Shown here: positions 11,780 to 23,100 of the stretch, one piece after another
Position numbering within the stretch: position 1 is the first letter of the stretch
How the letters are laid out: every line of letters begins with the position of its first letter
Origin: Brachypterus glaber
Taxonomy: Eukaryota; Arthropoda; Insecta; Coleoptera; Kateretidae
Direction of reading: 5' to 3'
Length of the DNA: 64,000 bases
Assembly (NCBI GenBank): GCA_958510825.1
Contig: OY294044.1
Coordinates: 69,576,095 to 69,640,094, forward strand
Position numbers and translations under genes: made by a program
Notes under the pieces: model-generated
Seen by the model: the letters and a program-made list of their open reading frames with translations, nothing else
The model's database searches: none
What the model was told of the DNA's origin: nothing

Positions 11780-12063
11780 TTATTTTTTCATTACATTTTT
11801 GTTTAACCTCGTACTATTCTACTTAATTAAGCATCCCCCAAGTCCAGGACTTGTGTGGGCTAGTAGTAGAGGGAATCACCGGCTTTAATTGACTTTCGAA
11901 CCAATTTATAGGGCGTGTCCGCTTCACTTATGCCTTCGCCAAATTTCAATTATTAATTAACTGAAAAAGGCAAATCAGCGCGCCGGTGACAATCGAACTC
12001 GCGCTATTTGTGTAGTAAACTCGCCAAGTACGACGCTGTAGTCCACTACACCAATCCTCCCAC
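11780..12063 (-). mobile_element. tRNA-derived SINE
   Basis: On the minus strand the element opens with a tRNA-like head. Box A is TGGTGTAGTGG (12053-12043). Box B is GAGTTCGATTG (12000-11990), 42 bases further on, which is normal tRNA spacing. A tRNA-unrelated body of about 200 bp follows and ends near an AATAAATAAAA stretch. These boxes form an internal RNA polymerase III promoter. The head is too diverged to be a working tRNA. The 3' end and target duplication were not resolved. Confidence 0.7.
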
Positions 12064-13390
12064 GAACAAACTAAGCAAAATATTTGTATAAATATTTTTG
12101 TAGAGAATTTTATAATCAACAAATTAAGTCCTATAAATTTTTTATCCTAATTTTATATTCTTGCCACAAATGAGCAATTAAGTAAACTCTGCACTTTAAT
12201 TTTAAGCTTTTTTATTTTTGTTTTCACGTACTTACTCTGTAGTAGGTCCTTGGTATGTATATAGACTTTTGAATTCCTCGATTTTTTTTTGATATAACCT
12301 AAAATTTTTAAAATTCTACTCTTTTTTATATTTAAAAAAAAAAGTAATTATTTTCTGGACTTTTTCAAAAATGTAAGGTTCTGGAATTTTTATGAGGACA
12401 GGTTCGGATTTTACTCCCTTAAATTAGTAAGAAAAACTTACTTTCCGATCAGGGCAAAAAGAGTTGCGATTTATTGCCTAGTGGAATGGGGACTTTCAAC
12501 AATCAAAACAAGTTCCATTTCTAGATTCTGGTGAATCACTAATCACCCCACAAAATGTGTTCTTTTCACTTAACTGTCCTCAAATAGACCAAAATCCACC
12601 CCCGTCAGCAATTCCATTGTGTATTCCACAATGGGCAGATGTTATATCTAACTAGTGTCAACTAATCCTAAATCTAATTACCTAACAATAGTATGTTGTT
12701 CGATCGCAGTGACCAGGGCTTCGATTAGCAGATAAATCAAATATTACTAATATAAAGGGAGTGATTTTTATATGACCTCCAGTGTAACTTTTTAAAGTGA
12801 AATATCTTTGAAAAATGTAACAATTTTTATATTTTTAATAAGGCCTGCCTTCTTTTAAATTAACCTCATAAAATTGGTTATATTATACATAAAATACATC
12901 GTCCTGCAAAAAAAAATGGTCTGTATGAAACACGGAATACTAAACATTAAAAAATTACAACCATAATAAAATAATATATAAAAGAATTGAATAATGAATC
13001 CAAAATAATTCTTTTAAAGATAAAATTCTTTTAACAAGAGTATCTTTTTTATTTATTTTGACATGACCGTTTTGCACACCCCTGATTAAAATAAGGACAT
13101 GAAGATAACAAAAAAACTTTTTTTCATATTTTCCAATGTAGAATCACCCCTTATAATTAATAACCCTGTTTCTGAATAACCCTGCAGCATCACTTTATAA
13201 GTAAAGTACCTATTTTCTGCAAAATTTACCGCAGGGAAAAAAATACGCCTAATTGGCCACACACAATATTGCTGGTATTTATTAATGATTTTTAATGGCT
13301 CAATTTAACACATTTAATGTTTTATTATTTTTCATTTTTCACAATAATAATTACTTAACCTTAAACTAAGATGTTTTAATTATTTCTAAC
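12064..13390. other. Intergenic DNA with a transposon fragment
   Basis: No gene was recognised. The segment at about 13030-13160 (with TTTTGCACACCCCTGATTAA and TTTCCAATGTAGAATCACC) matches interior parts of the foldback element at 1438-2609 and of M1-type elements, and is a decayed fragment of them. A short hairpin, CCATTGTGTATTCCACAATGG, lies at about 12611-12631. Confidence 0.5.
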
Positions 13391-13396
13391 AGAACT

Positions 13397-13473
13397 GAAA
13401 AACAATAGTGTATATATACTATTGTTTTTCATATCAATATGTATTCTGTAAATTATATAATACATATTGATAT
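13397..13473. repeat. Two adjacent perfect-arm palindromes
   Basis: The first is GAAAAACAATAGT (13397-13409) with its exact complement at 13418-13430, around an 8-base loop. The second is ATATCAATATGTATT (13431-13445) with its complement at 13459-13473. They touch each other, giving a double hairpin. Confidence 0.85.
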
Positions 13474-13479
13474 GATATA

Positions 13480-14730
13480 AAAAAATATTATTATACATAT
13501 TATTATGATATTATCACATTATGATATCAATAAGCTGTCAGTTTTTTTTTATATCATTTATGTGCATTCTATGTAAAATTATATGGATTTTTCTCAATGC
13601 AGACACAGTTAGGCTGTTAGTTAACCGTGTCCATTTCTTGTTAATTTCAATATCCGTAATATTAAAAGGGTCATCTTATTAAAAATATAATTAGAGCAAT
13701 TAATTTAGTGATACCGAGAGTGATTAATAATATACATATTTTTTAATAATTGTCATTAAAAAAAGCTATTATTTAACCCTTAAAATAAGGATAAAAATTT
13801 AATTATTAATTAGTTGCTTTAGTAATAACTTATTAATAATTATTATTTACTAATAAATGTTAGTAGAATACACAATTTATGATTGATTTTATACATAATC
13901 ATTTGAGTTATTATTACTTAGAATTAGAAGTCCGCATACTAGAATTTAAATTGTATTTTTATTATTTTTATTCTTTTATCTTATATCTTTTCAATTTTCG
14001 TATATTTTTTTTCAGTTATAGATATCATGGTTTTTTTATTTAGTCAAAATTTTATTTTCTCTTGTGCACTACAAACAAGGTATGGTTTGTGCTTAGGCAG
14101 TGCACAGAAGACTCTAATTAGGTAAATTTTGGAGAGATAACATTATTTCTCTACGACTGCTTTAGAATGTAAGCAAATACACACAGAATGAATCCATTCT
14201 AGCTCTAGATACGGTATGAATATTCCTTATCAAGTGTTAGAATGATCACATGTAGTGCCATCTCTTGTTTATAAAAGTAAAGAAAACTGTAGCAAAATTA
14301 GCAAAAATATATATATATTTTACCATGAAATATTGAATAATTTAATGTAATTTAAAGTTTTGCGTTAAAATTACACAAAGTTTATTAGTTTTTCTTAATA
14401 TTTGACCAGTTTTTTATCAATTTAGTTCAAAAAATTAAAACTGCTCCGTCTATTGTTAAATATTTAAACCTGATATCTGTCACAACAATCTGACATAACC
14501 TTCAATTTTTGCATTAAAATTTGTAAATATGTGCTAAAATTAAATAAAAATCCTTTTTAAGTACTGATTTGATAAAATTATTAGATAACATTAATTGCTT
14601 TATTTAAAAATATGTGTTTTGTTGCATTTACAATGTTGAGTCACAAAAAACTTTGTTTTTAATCTTGTCCGCAGTTTAAAGCCATACAGTTTTTAATATT
14701 TGCAGTCGAAGAAAAAGTATAGTCTACAAC
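13480..14730. other. AT-rich intergenic DNA
   Basis: No coding or structured feature is supported. The stretch is dominated by TTA/TAA-rich sequence. Confidence 0.5.
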
Positions 14731-14732
14731 AC

Positions 14733-14830
14733 GTATGGAAGAGTCATTCCTCACTCGCGGGACCGTCATACTCGCTTGCCGGCTCGTATGACAAACTTTC
14801 CGCTCGCGCGGAATATTGTCTATTCCATAC
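14733..14830. repeat. 98-bp GC-richer hairpin repeat
   Basis: It begins GTATGGAA and ends TTCCATAC. An inner stem is formed by GTCATAC and GTATGAC. It is clearly GC-richer than its surroundings (CACTCGCGGGACC, CCGCTCGCGCGG). It is probably a small MITE; no target duplication was identified. Confidence 0.55.
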
Positions 14831-14999
14831 TAGTTATAGAATATACTATTCTGTGGTTTATTATAATATTTATTCTACTTATTAGTCGTCTACTTAATAA
14901 ACATTTATTTTTTGTAATATTAATGGCTTCTTTCAGGGTTTTGTAACTATAAAACTACACAGGAAAAAAATCTGGTTGCGAAGGAACAACTATTTTTTT

Positions 15000-15430
15000 A
15001 GTCGCCACATACCACTGTTGGTTAATGGTTGCTGCAACCAGAAATCTAGCATGTGCAACAACATAACTTGTTGTGGTTACCAGAAATAAAACTTAAATTT
15101 TAAGAAGCCAGTAAGCACAACAATTTATCTTGTTGCTTTTACCAGATTTTTGGTTGCATCAATCAGAAAACTGGTAAGGGCAGCAACACATCTTGTAGTA
15201 TCAGAAACAAAACTTTAAAGATCCAGTAAGCACAATAATTTGTTACAGCAACCAGAAAAATATAACAATAATTCATAAAACCAGAAATCTGGTAAGGGAA
15301 ACAACTACCTTATTGTGGTTACCAGAAACAAAATTTATATTTTAAGGATCTCTAAAGTACCTACAACAATTTGTCTTGTTGCATTTACCAGATTTCTGGT
15401 AGCAGCAACCAGGAAAACAGTTGTTTCGTA
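15000..15430. repeat. Degenerate tandem repeat rich in CAACAA/TTGTTG and ACCAGA
   Basis: About three units of roughly 130 bp share the order CCAGAAATCTGGTAAGGG, CAACAAC, CTTGTTGTGGTTACCAG, TTTTAAG, GTAAGCACAACAATTTG, TTGTTGC, TTTACCAGATTTCTGGT. Each unit is internally self-complementary, because the CAACAA and ACCAGA motifs occur on both strands, so transcripts could fold into repeated hairpins. It is non-coding. Confidence 0.6.
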
Positions 15431-15564
15431 TTAAACTATTGATTGACTTGATTAATTCAACCAGCTATTTTTTTGTGATTTTTTTACAAAATGATCTAGC
15501 ATGTATTTTTATTTTGTGTGTAAGAAACTTCTTCTATAGTTCCTAAAGCAGTATTAAGTGTGCA

Positions 15565-15730
15565 GGTCGCTTGCAAAACAACTACGATATTTTAAGAAAG
15601 CTTTAACATAGACACTTGAAATTTTGTCCAATAGTTTTTTGCCACTTTGAAAATGTTTGGTCCAATATGGAACTCTGAGGCAAAGCGTTCTTGAAATATC
15701 GTAGTGTAAAGTTTTTTTGCAAGCGATCTC
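15565..15730. repeat. 166-bp hairpin element
   Basis: GGTCGCTTGCAAAAC...CTACGATATTT on the left pairs with AAATATCGTAG...TTTTGCAAGCGATC on the right, with arms of about 30-35 bp. The 60-codon minus-strand frame inside (15554-15736) spans this hairpin and is not treated as a gene. Confidence 0.65.
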
Positions 15731-15809
15731 CACCATTAATAAGACTATATATGTTTAAACCCTTTTCTGTGTAAAGAATATGTTGCAGTTTCCATACCTA
15801 CTTAGATAA

Positions 15810-16103
15810 CACAGCCACACACAAAAAAAATTAATATGAAGAGACTAGACTAATGCATTTTTATATTTTCGGGGTCGCTGAAACCGAATATGACCTCAGA
15901 ATTGCTTCATCAGATTGCACTTTTTTTACACTTAAAAAAGGGTGAAAAAATTCCTTAAATTCAGATGTTTTTAAGTGTAGAAAAAAATTGTGACCTGATG
16001 TAGCAATGCCGATCTCAGATTAGGTTTTTCGACCCCAAAAATATAAAAATGCATTGTCTAGTCTAGTCTAGTCTCTGGATATTATTTTTTTTATGTGGCT
16101 GTG
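15810..16103. mobile_element. TAA-flanked foldback MITE, Harbinger-like
   Basis: The ends are CACAGCCACA and TGTGGCTGTG, with inverted arms running through AGACTAGACTAATGCATTTTTATA-like sequence over much of its 294 bp. TAA lies at 15807-15809 and 16104-16106. A 3-bp TWA target duplication is characteristic of the PIF/Harbinger superfamily. The assignment rests on that and on the absence of coding capacity. The right arm has an extra TCTAG/TAGTC repeat. Confidence 0.7.
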
Positions 16104-18131
16104 TAATTATAATAATAATATCAATAGTTCCTTTGCTCCTAGTCGCATGTTCAACTGCTAAACTTTTTATAATGATTGGCAATCGATTGCTAAAGTTTTG
16201 GTGTTGATTTGTAAAACAGTTTTCTTTGTGTAAATAATATAAAAACTAAATTTGCATGAAGAGTGGACGAAGAATAATCAATTTTTGACCCTTAATAAAT
16301 AATTCTAAGAAAAAGTATATATTTATATATATTAAAGACATTTTACTTATACAAAAGGGAAACCTAATTATATCGAAAACCCAAAATATGGGAATTCCCA
16401 TGACTAAAAAATTAAACGTAAACATGAATGGGTTAAACATAATAATATATACCTACTTATAATCCAGTTTTTTCAATCATTCCGAAAACCCATGCCTACT
16501 CGAAATATCATCAACGCCCGTAGGCGAGAAAGTGACGTAGCTGAGTGGCAGGTCATTCAGTAATTCCATGCATGAGGTATCTGAAGGAAAACCCTGACCA
16601 GCATTTATACCGTCATAGTAAGGAATGTCCTTTTTTTAATTTGGAAATTAAAAGTAGCAGTTTCGAATCTTACTTATTATACTATTCACAGTGCGTAGCG
16701 CTAGAATAGTATTATAACGATAACTCAAGAACGAATAATCCGATCTATTCAGAAAAAATCTTGTTCTATTAGGGGAAGATCCCTATTGTTTTTGAAAGTA
16801 ATCCCCCAAAAAACAAAAATGTGGGGTTAAACGTTTTAAAAAATCGAAGAAAGCTGAAAGAAAATTCCGTACAGCTGGTCAAACTTAGGATGAGACCTGG
16901 AAATGTAAGAAAAAGTATGCGGAGGAAGAAAGATAAGCGATACGTGCACCACTAACAACTGGTGAATTTAGCCGCTGTCCTATGCGCACTAGGGAGGCGT
17001 CCACTTTAAAAAACTCAAGTCTCATCCGAAGTTTGACAAGATGAACCTAACATTCATAAAAAAATGTATATGAAATATTTATCAAAATAAAAACTAAAAA
17101 TTTTGAGATATTTGTCTAATAGTTAGGTAAAAACTGCTCTTCTAACGTAATATAATAATTATTTACCGTACCAATAATTTAAGTGAGATAGTAGCATACC
17201 CAGTGCTAGTAGTAGTAAAAGATAATATTAATGCGTACAATGTTATATCCATCACCTGTTGGTAAAAATATTTAGGTATATTTTTTTATAAATTTTAGAA
17301 ATGGCCATGGTTTTTATATTGTAGGTTTTTCAATTATTTTTATCTGAATAAGTAAAAAAAATATTTCGCGCAGAATCTATCTGAGTTCATGCTCATTTGT
17401 TTCTTGTTTTATGTTTAGCACTATAAATTTAATTACTTATAGATGTAAGGTTGACTATTTTTTTCAACTATCATAATATCGGTTTTATCATTTTTTTTAG
17501 ACGTTTCTTCGTAGATATTTATTGTTTTTTTGTTGCATTTTTTACTATTTTTATTTGACACATAAAACTAAGGTTAAAAAATACTTGTCAAAAACAACAA
17601 TAATAGAGCGCATGTGCAAGTTTATCGCAGATATACAAGGCACATTTATCACACTTCCGCAACGGCTTTGGAGGTCTTTCCTTGTCCATGGCCTTGATCC
17701 AATTTTTCACCTAGATATCTTCAGCGCCACCGCTCCTAACAAATAAAAGTAATACCGATAGATACATTGTCACATAACTTATTTAAAATCACCGCAGTAA
17801 ACGGTGTATTTATAATGAGGTGGTTAATAAACATAATTATCATGATATTTTTTGTTTACTTATATATATGTAATTATAATTTAAAACACATATGTTCCAG
17901 TTTTGTGATAAAATTATTATTAAAGCTAAGAGCTTAAAGTGAGCAAATGACTGTCTATACACATAATTAACAATTTTTTTTTAAGTTTAATTATAATTTA
18001 AAACACATACGTTTCCATTTTGAGATAACATTATTATCTGCTAAAAATATGTGAGCAAATGCCTGCACATATCTGTTCCTTTTTCCATTTATTAAATTAT
18101 TTAATCAATACTTTTGCATTAATTTTCTTTA
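16104..18131. other. Intergenic DNA
   Basis: No gene is recognised. The 74-codon frame at 17522-17746 has no motif. The region contains one short inverted repeat, listed separately. Confidence 0.5.
16878..17037. repeat. 160-bp element bounded by 19-bp inverted repeats
   Basis: GTCAAACTTAGGATGAGAC at 16878-16896 and GTCTCATCCGAAGTTTGAC at 17019-17037 are inverted copies with one mismatch. The interior is GC-richer than its flanks. It is probably a MITE remnant. Confidence 0.6.
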
Positions 18132-18133
18132 AT

Positions 18134-18811
18134 ACAGGGTGCCCCAGAACTCGCGTTCCTTGAAGGGGCATATAATATATTAAAAGCTATGATAAAAAGT
18201 CATATAAACATAGGGCCGCAAATCGGCCTTAATGTAGGTCCAAAAAAAAGGTCCCAAAAATAGGACACAAAAAAAGCTCTAATAAAATAATTTGTCACTG
18301 TAGAGCGATTTCACATTAAAAACTAAGAAAAAAGTTTATTACACTTTGGCCCAAAAATAAGTATTAAGTGAGTTATGGACTCTGAAATAGTAACACTTTT
18401 TAGAGGCATGTCCTGTAATCTTTTTTAATGGATTTTTCTCGAAAACAGTTTTCGTGTAGTTTTACTTAAAGAATCCATAATTTGTAAAAATAATTCAAAA
18501 AAATTACACTGAAAAAAACTTTTGGGCCACAGCCATTTCGCACGCCTAGGCGCGCTTTCGGTAAAATTTACAAACAAAAATAATTTAAAATAATTGACCT
18601 TAATAATACTAAACCATATGCAAAACCTTGTTCCTCTAGCTCAACGGGCTTCAGAGATATGAAATAAAAACCCCATTTTTGGTTTGGACTTTAATAGGCC
18701 ATAACTGTCTTAGGAGCGATTTGCAGGTCTACATTTATATAAACTTTTTTAAATATTTTCTGATGTAGTATGTGTACCTTTAAGGATGGACTCGAGTTTT
18801 GGGATACCCTG
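18134..18811. mobile_element. M2 MITE, TA-flanked, CAGGGTG ends
   Basis: The left end is CAGGGTGCCCCAGAACTCGC. The right end, reverse-complemented, is CAGGGTATCCCAAAACTCGA. TA lies at 18132-18133 and 18812-18813. Length is 678 bp and there is no coding capacity. The terminal CCAGAACTCGCGT is also present in the termini of the mariner-like transposon at 23938-26175, making that transposase a candidate mobiliser. The interior resembles the 1438-2609 foldback in places (for example TTTCGCACGCC). Confidence 0.75.
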
Positions 18812-19000
18812 TATAACTTTAATCTACTTTTCTTTGCATTTTTTAACTTAAATTAATACAGTTAACATGAAAATTATCTGAATAAATATTTTATTATAAT
18901 TATAATTGTGTTGATCATCCATTAGTATACATAAAAAGCACTTAATTATTTTAAGGTAAGTGCAAAGTGACCGTAATCTTGAAATAATGTTGCTTAATTA

Positions 19001-19235
19001 TAGGGGAAAATACCCATAAATGGGAAATATTATTGATTGGGACATAATTAGATCGATCTGGATGTGCAATTAAAATATAATAAAAAATGACAAAGTTTAG
19101 GCAGCTGACTTTTCACAAATTTAATTTAATTAAAAAGTCAGTTTTAGCGGGTCAAAAGTAATTTTAATAATTTTGAAAGATGTTTTATTGACGAAATGCA
19201 AAAGGAAACTGTTTGAATTTGGTTTATGTAATAGT

Positions 19236-19305
<70 letters not shown>

Positions 19306-19900
19306 GATAATATTGTTAGTGTTCTGGAATCGGACAAATTTCGTTTCCTTGAATGGGACCACTGTTTTATTGCATATTTCATTCATATTCATCTTTTTTA
19401 AAAAAGAAATCAGTCTAAAAGAACAAAGAGTGTCTAGGGTACTACCCATACAACCATTTGGAACAGTTAAAACTCAAAACAAATTAATATTTGATATTGA
19501 TTTAAGAAGAAATTAATCAAAGTTTGGTATAAATATTTAAAGTAAATTCTATGTAAAAAAAAAGAATATAACACTTTAACAGCTATTTTTTTGTTATGAA
19601 ATGACATTATAGGTTTATGGTTATTAACAGTAGTGATGATAAAAATAAATAAAAAATATATATTTTCATAATTTGTTATCTTTAATAGCAATTTTATATT
19701 TTTGGCCCATTCAATGAGACAAGTTACGATTTTTCTTAAAATGCTTGCACATACTTTTGGTAAAAATAAATATTATTGAGGTTTTACACTTGGACTGTGT
19801 TCTTTTAGTTCAAAATATAAAAAATACATATAAAAGATTAAAAATAAAATGTTGGCAGCCGTTTAAAAAAAAGTGTCCCATTCATGGGTATCTCCCCCTA
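19001..19900. mobile_element. B family MITE, copy 2
   Basis: The ends are TAGGGGAAAATACCCATAAA and, reverse-complemented, TAGGGGGAGATACCCATGAA. It is collinear with the copy at 5317-6284 but lacks its 77-bp hairpin insertion. It carries a (TA)n expansion where the other copy has AT-rich unique sequence. Open frames inside are low-complexity. Confidence 0.75.
19239..19305. repeat. (TA)25 microsatellite followed by a T17 run
   Basis: An uninterrupted TA dinucleotide repeat runs from 19239 to 19288 and continues directly into poly-T to 19305. Both lie inside the B MITE. Short tyrosine/isoleucine frames over it are artefacts. Confidence 0.95.
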
Positions 19901-20159
19901 TATATTTATTTGTAATTTAGCATAAGCAAATTATAATAACAATTATTATTGAGATAAACAAAATTATTGAAATAAACAAAATTTTATTAACAATAAATAT
20001 TACTCCTGACATTAAAACCTTATTAAAGCAAGAGCAAGGCGTGAACTGTTTTTAATTATTATCGTAACTCTTGACAGTTTTACAGCTTCATTTTCAAATT
20101 CTGAATGTATGCCCAGATATATGCAATTTTCTTTTTGTTTTATACTGTTATTTCGCTGC

Positions 20160-20380
20160 TATGGCCTAACTGACGGGACCGCCATCTTTACGTGCCCTCC
20201 GAAGGACGGTCCTTAACAGAACTCGCATCCACTCTGTTTACAGTTTCACCTGCAACCCACATTACAGTTAGTCATCGTAGTTCCATCTATTTATTCCATC
20301 CATACATCCATGCTCTATGTGGGGCTCGAACCCACAACCCCGGGATCCGTAATCAATTAAGTTCATATCTTGTTTAAGCT
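20160..20380 (-). mobile_element. tRNA-derived SINE fragment, 5' half missing
   Basis: The minus strand carries a clear T-arm and box B, GGGTTCGAGCCCC (around 20333-20321). It is preceded by CGGGGTTGTG and an anticodon-arm-like stretch, and followed by a body with ATGGATGTATGGATGG and GGCGGTCCCGTCAGTTAGG. No box A is found at the expected distance upstream. This is therefore a truncated or rearranged SINE and not a functional tRNA. Confidence 0.55.
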
Positions 20381-20896
20381 TAACAATTAGGTATACTTTG
20401 TTTTTAAATATTTATATCTATATATACTTGATTTCGAAACCTCTTATCTCAAAAAATCAATTCATGGTTCTTTGTACTACACTTAAGAGCAAAAAAAAAC
20501 AATCCACCTAAAAAAATTGCCATTTTTTAAATTCAAATATTTCAAAAACTACTTAATGGATTTGATTTTTTTTTGTTTAAAGGCTTAAACATTCTCTACT
20601 TTTGTTTTTATTTTGAATAACTAAAAAAAGTTCTTTTGTATTAACAGCAATAAAAACTGTACAACTATGTTTTTTGCCCCATCTTCTAGGACCTGCATGG
20701 TACGCCACTGCAACTGTTTATCAAATTGTTTAACTCTATTATTGCCGCAGTTTTAGTGAATATTTTCTTTTTTATATTTTTAATTCTGGTTTAGGAGATA
20801 ACAGGATTTTCCTGAAAATTGTCAATTTTTCAGTTAACTCAAAAAGTACTACATGAATTTTATTGATGCTGTGCTTTACATTTGAAGCTTAACCGA

Positions 20897-21065
20897 GTTA
20901 CGTTTTACTTCTAATCAAATTTAACAAAAACATAAAATGGGTTTCTTAAACTTAGGTAAAAAAAAAGGTCACTCCATCCAGTGGCGGTTACGTTTTTCTT
21001 CTAATCATGTTTAACAAAAACATAAAACGGGTTTGATAAACTTGAGCAAAAAGAAAAGGTCACTA
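20897..21065. repeat. Two-copy 89-bp tandem duplication
   Basis: TTACGTTTTACTTCTAATCA with AACAAAAACATAAAATGGGT and AAAGGTCACT recurs 89 bases later. The block sits directly upstream of a truncated M1 copy. Confidence 0.65.
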
Positions 21066-21074
21066 TGTCAATTT

Positions 21075-21550
21075 ATTTTTTGAAATTTATCCAGAGGCGT
21101 GCCTAGACGGACAAAAATGTGAGGCTTAACATATTTTTGCTCCAAACTTTTTTATGTGTATGTTTTTTGGACTTATTGTAAAAAATATAGATTGCTTGAG
21201 TAAAAATACATAAAAAATGTCATTAGTGTAACACTGTAGGAGCTACCGTTTAAAAAAATGCAATATAAAATTAAAATTAAAAGGAAGTTTCATTTTGTGA
21301 CACCAAAAACTTTACTTTTTAAAAGGCTATTACTCCTTTAATATTAAATTTAGGTCTTTTGGTGAAGAATACTTTTTTGCTCAGTTTTAAATGAAGAATC
21401 ACCCTGCAGCATTAAAATTTTATTGATGCTTTTTTTTTGTTCCCCATTCAATATGTCATAGGGCCGTAGCTCATTTCTGGACGAACCTATAGGATTTTTT
21501 TTCATATTTTCCGATGTAGAATCACCTCTGTATTATTAAATGAGACAGTG
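21075..21550. mobile_element. Truncated M1-type MITE
   Basis: It shares the M1 interior in the same order as 4526-5235: TCCAGAGGCGTGCCTAGACG, AACACTGTAGGAGC, CTATTACTCCTTTAATATTA, ATCACCCTGCAGCATTAAAA and GTAGAATCACCTC. The CAGGGTG terminus is not found on the left, and the right end decays near 21550. Confidence 0.7.
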
Positions 21551-22560
21551 CCTGTTTCTGAGCTATGGTTTAAAAAAAAAAAAAAATTCAAAAAGTTTTT
21601 TTTTTCGTGAAACGTAAATGAAAAAAATATGTTTTTGAAAAAAATTGTTTTTGCCCCATTTTACCCCCTTAACCCAACCCGATTTTTACGAAAAAGAATC
21701 CCAGCCTAGAACTTTGGATAATTAACCTGTGGTCCAAATTTGAAGTCTTTAGCAATTGTTTTTATTTAAAGATAAAGTACTATTTTTTTGAAAGGTAGAT
21801 GTTTGAATTCAAATGAAGAAAATAATAATATAATACTTTGTTTTTTAGTTCTTTTCATATTTACCACAAATCATTTTTCCTGCATTTCACAAGAGAAGCA
21901 CAATCATATATTAAATTTTTTTAAAAAACTGAAGTTTCAAATACGCGTAACCCAAAAAAACATCCACAAAAAGCATTTGTTGATAGCTCACAAAGCACCT
22001 TTTATAACATTTATTATCCTTTTTAGTCTCAAAACTAAAAAAAATTGACTACTGTACATTTAGGTTTTTTAAACAAAATATATTAGATTATATTCGTGTT
22101 TATCAAAGTACTTTGGTGTTTATCATGACAACAGCGTTCAGCCATTTTGATATTTTAATCGGTGGAGCCATCTAGCGAAAATTAATGATTTATAATGCAG
22201 ACCAGTAATAATTAGTTTACTAGTCTCTATTTTTCATTACAGGTAGATTGTATGAAGGGTATAACACCAATTAAAAAGCAGTCCAAATTCATTTTTAATT
22301 AATATTATTGGGAACACCCAAATTTACAACTAGGTGCTTGGGGAAAACATTGTGATATGTATTTTTAGTTCAAAGACGAATAATAACTGGTATTTTATTC
22401 ATGGTAAAACGACAATATAAAATTAAACATTAATAACCAAAAAACATACAAATGAAGTTTTGGAATGCATATTTTTATTGATATAATTTATTTGCTTAAA
22501 CTTGGCCCCGAATGCATGTTCATAAACATTTATTTATTTATTTCTCATAAATAGTATATA
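21551..22560. other. AT-rich intergenic DNA
   Basis: No gene or repeat boundary is supported. The 86-codon frame at 21788-22048 is lysine/phenylalanine-rich and has no recognisable domain. Confidence 0.5.
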
Positions 22561-22566
22561 GCTAAT

Positions 22567-22788
22567 AAAAACTTTTCGCAAAATAAATTAACCTATATCT
22601 CTAAAAAGTAAAAAATAAAAAATACTTAAATCGGTGCCAATTTCACTATTCCCTAAATTAGTTACTAACAGTTATTTTTTTATTATTTTATTATTGTTCT
22701 CTGTGAAATTGGCACCGACTTAATTATTTTTTATTTTTTACTTTTTAGAGACATAGAAGTCGGTTCATTTTTTTTGCGAAAAGTTTTT
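22567..22788. repeat. 222-bp foldback repeat, about 80-bp arms
   Basis: AAAACTTTTCGCAAAATAAA...CGGTGCCAATTTCAC pairs with GTGAAATTGGCACCG...TTTTTTGCGAAAAGTTTT. Part of the right arm (TTTTTTACTTTTTAGAGACA) is repeated just outside, at 22790-22810. It is non-coding. Confidence 0.7.
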
Positions 22789-23100
22789 ATTTTTTACTTT
22801 TTAGAGACACAGAACTTGTAGATTTGTAAAGTCATCTAATCTAAATTATAGCTGTCCTTCCAGCTCACAATGCACTGTTAGTGCATCGTGACGTCATCAT
22901 CTTAAAGATGAATTTCTAAAAAATAAAAGTAATATTTTTATTTCAGCGCCCAAGAGTCCAACCAGCCTTATTTTATTTTTTATACTAAATAAAATCTTGT
23001 TAATCTTTAAGCGTTAAGTAATAATCCAATAACGCCTTATGGTAAAATCACAAAATTTATCATTTTCTCTTGGAATTTATATATTATTATTTTCCCACAG
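22789..23100. other. Intergenic stretch with a CRE-like palindrome
   Basis: No gene is seen. ATGCACTGTTAGTGCAT and, immediately after it, TGACGTCA lie near 22870-22897. TGACGTCA equals the cAMP-response-element consensus, but one 8-mer without an adjacent gene is not evidence of regulation. Confidence 0.35.

Noticed and set aside
16537..16670. Possible tRNA: TAGCTGAGTGGCAGGTC with TTTCGAATC downstream
   Set aside because: The two boxes are about 120 bases apart, too far for a tRNA, and no cloverleaf arms are apparent.
19144..19449. 101-codon minus-strand frame
   Set aside because: Most of it is the (TA)n and poly-T tract inside a B MITE.
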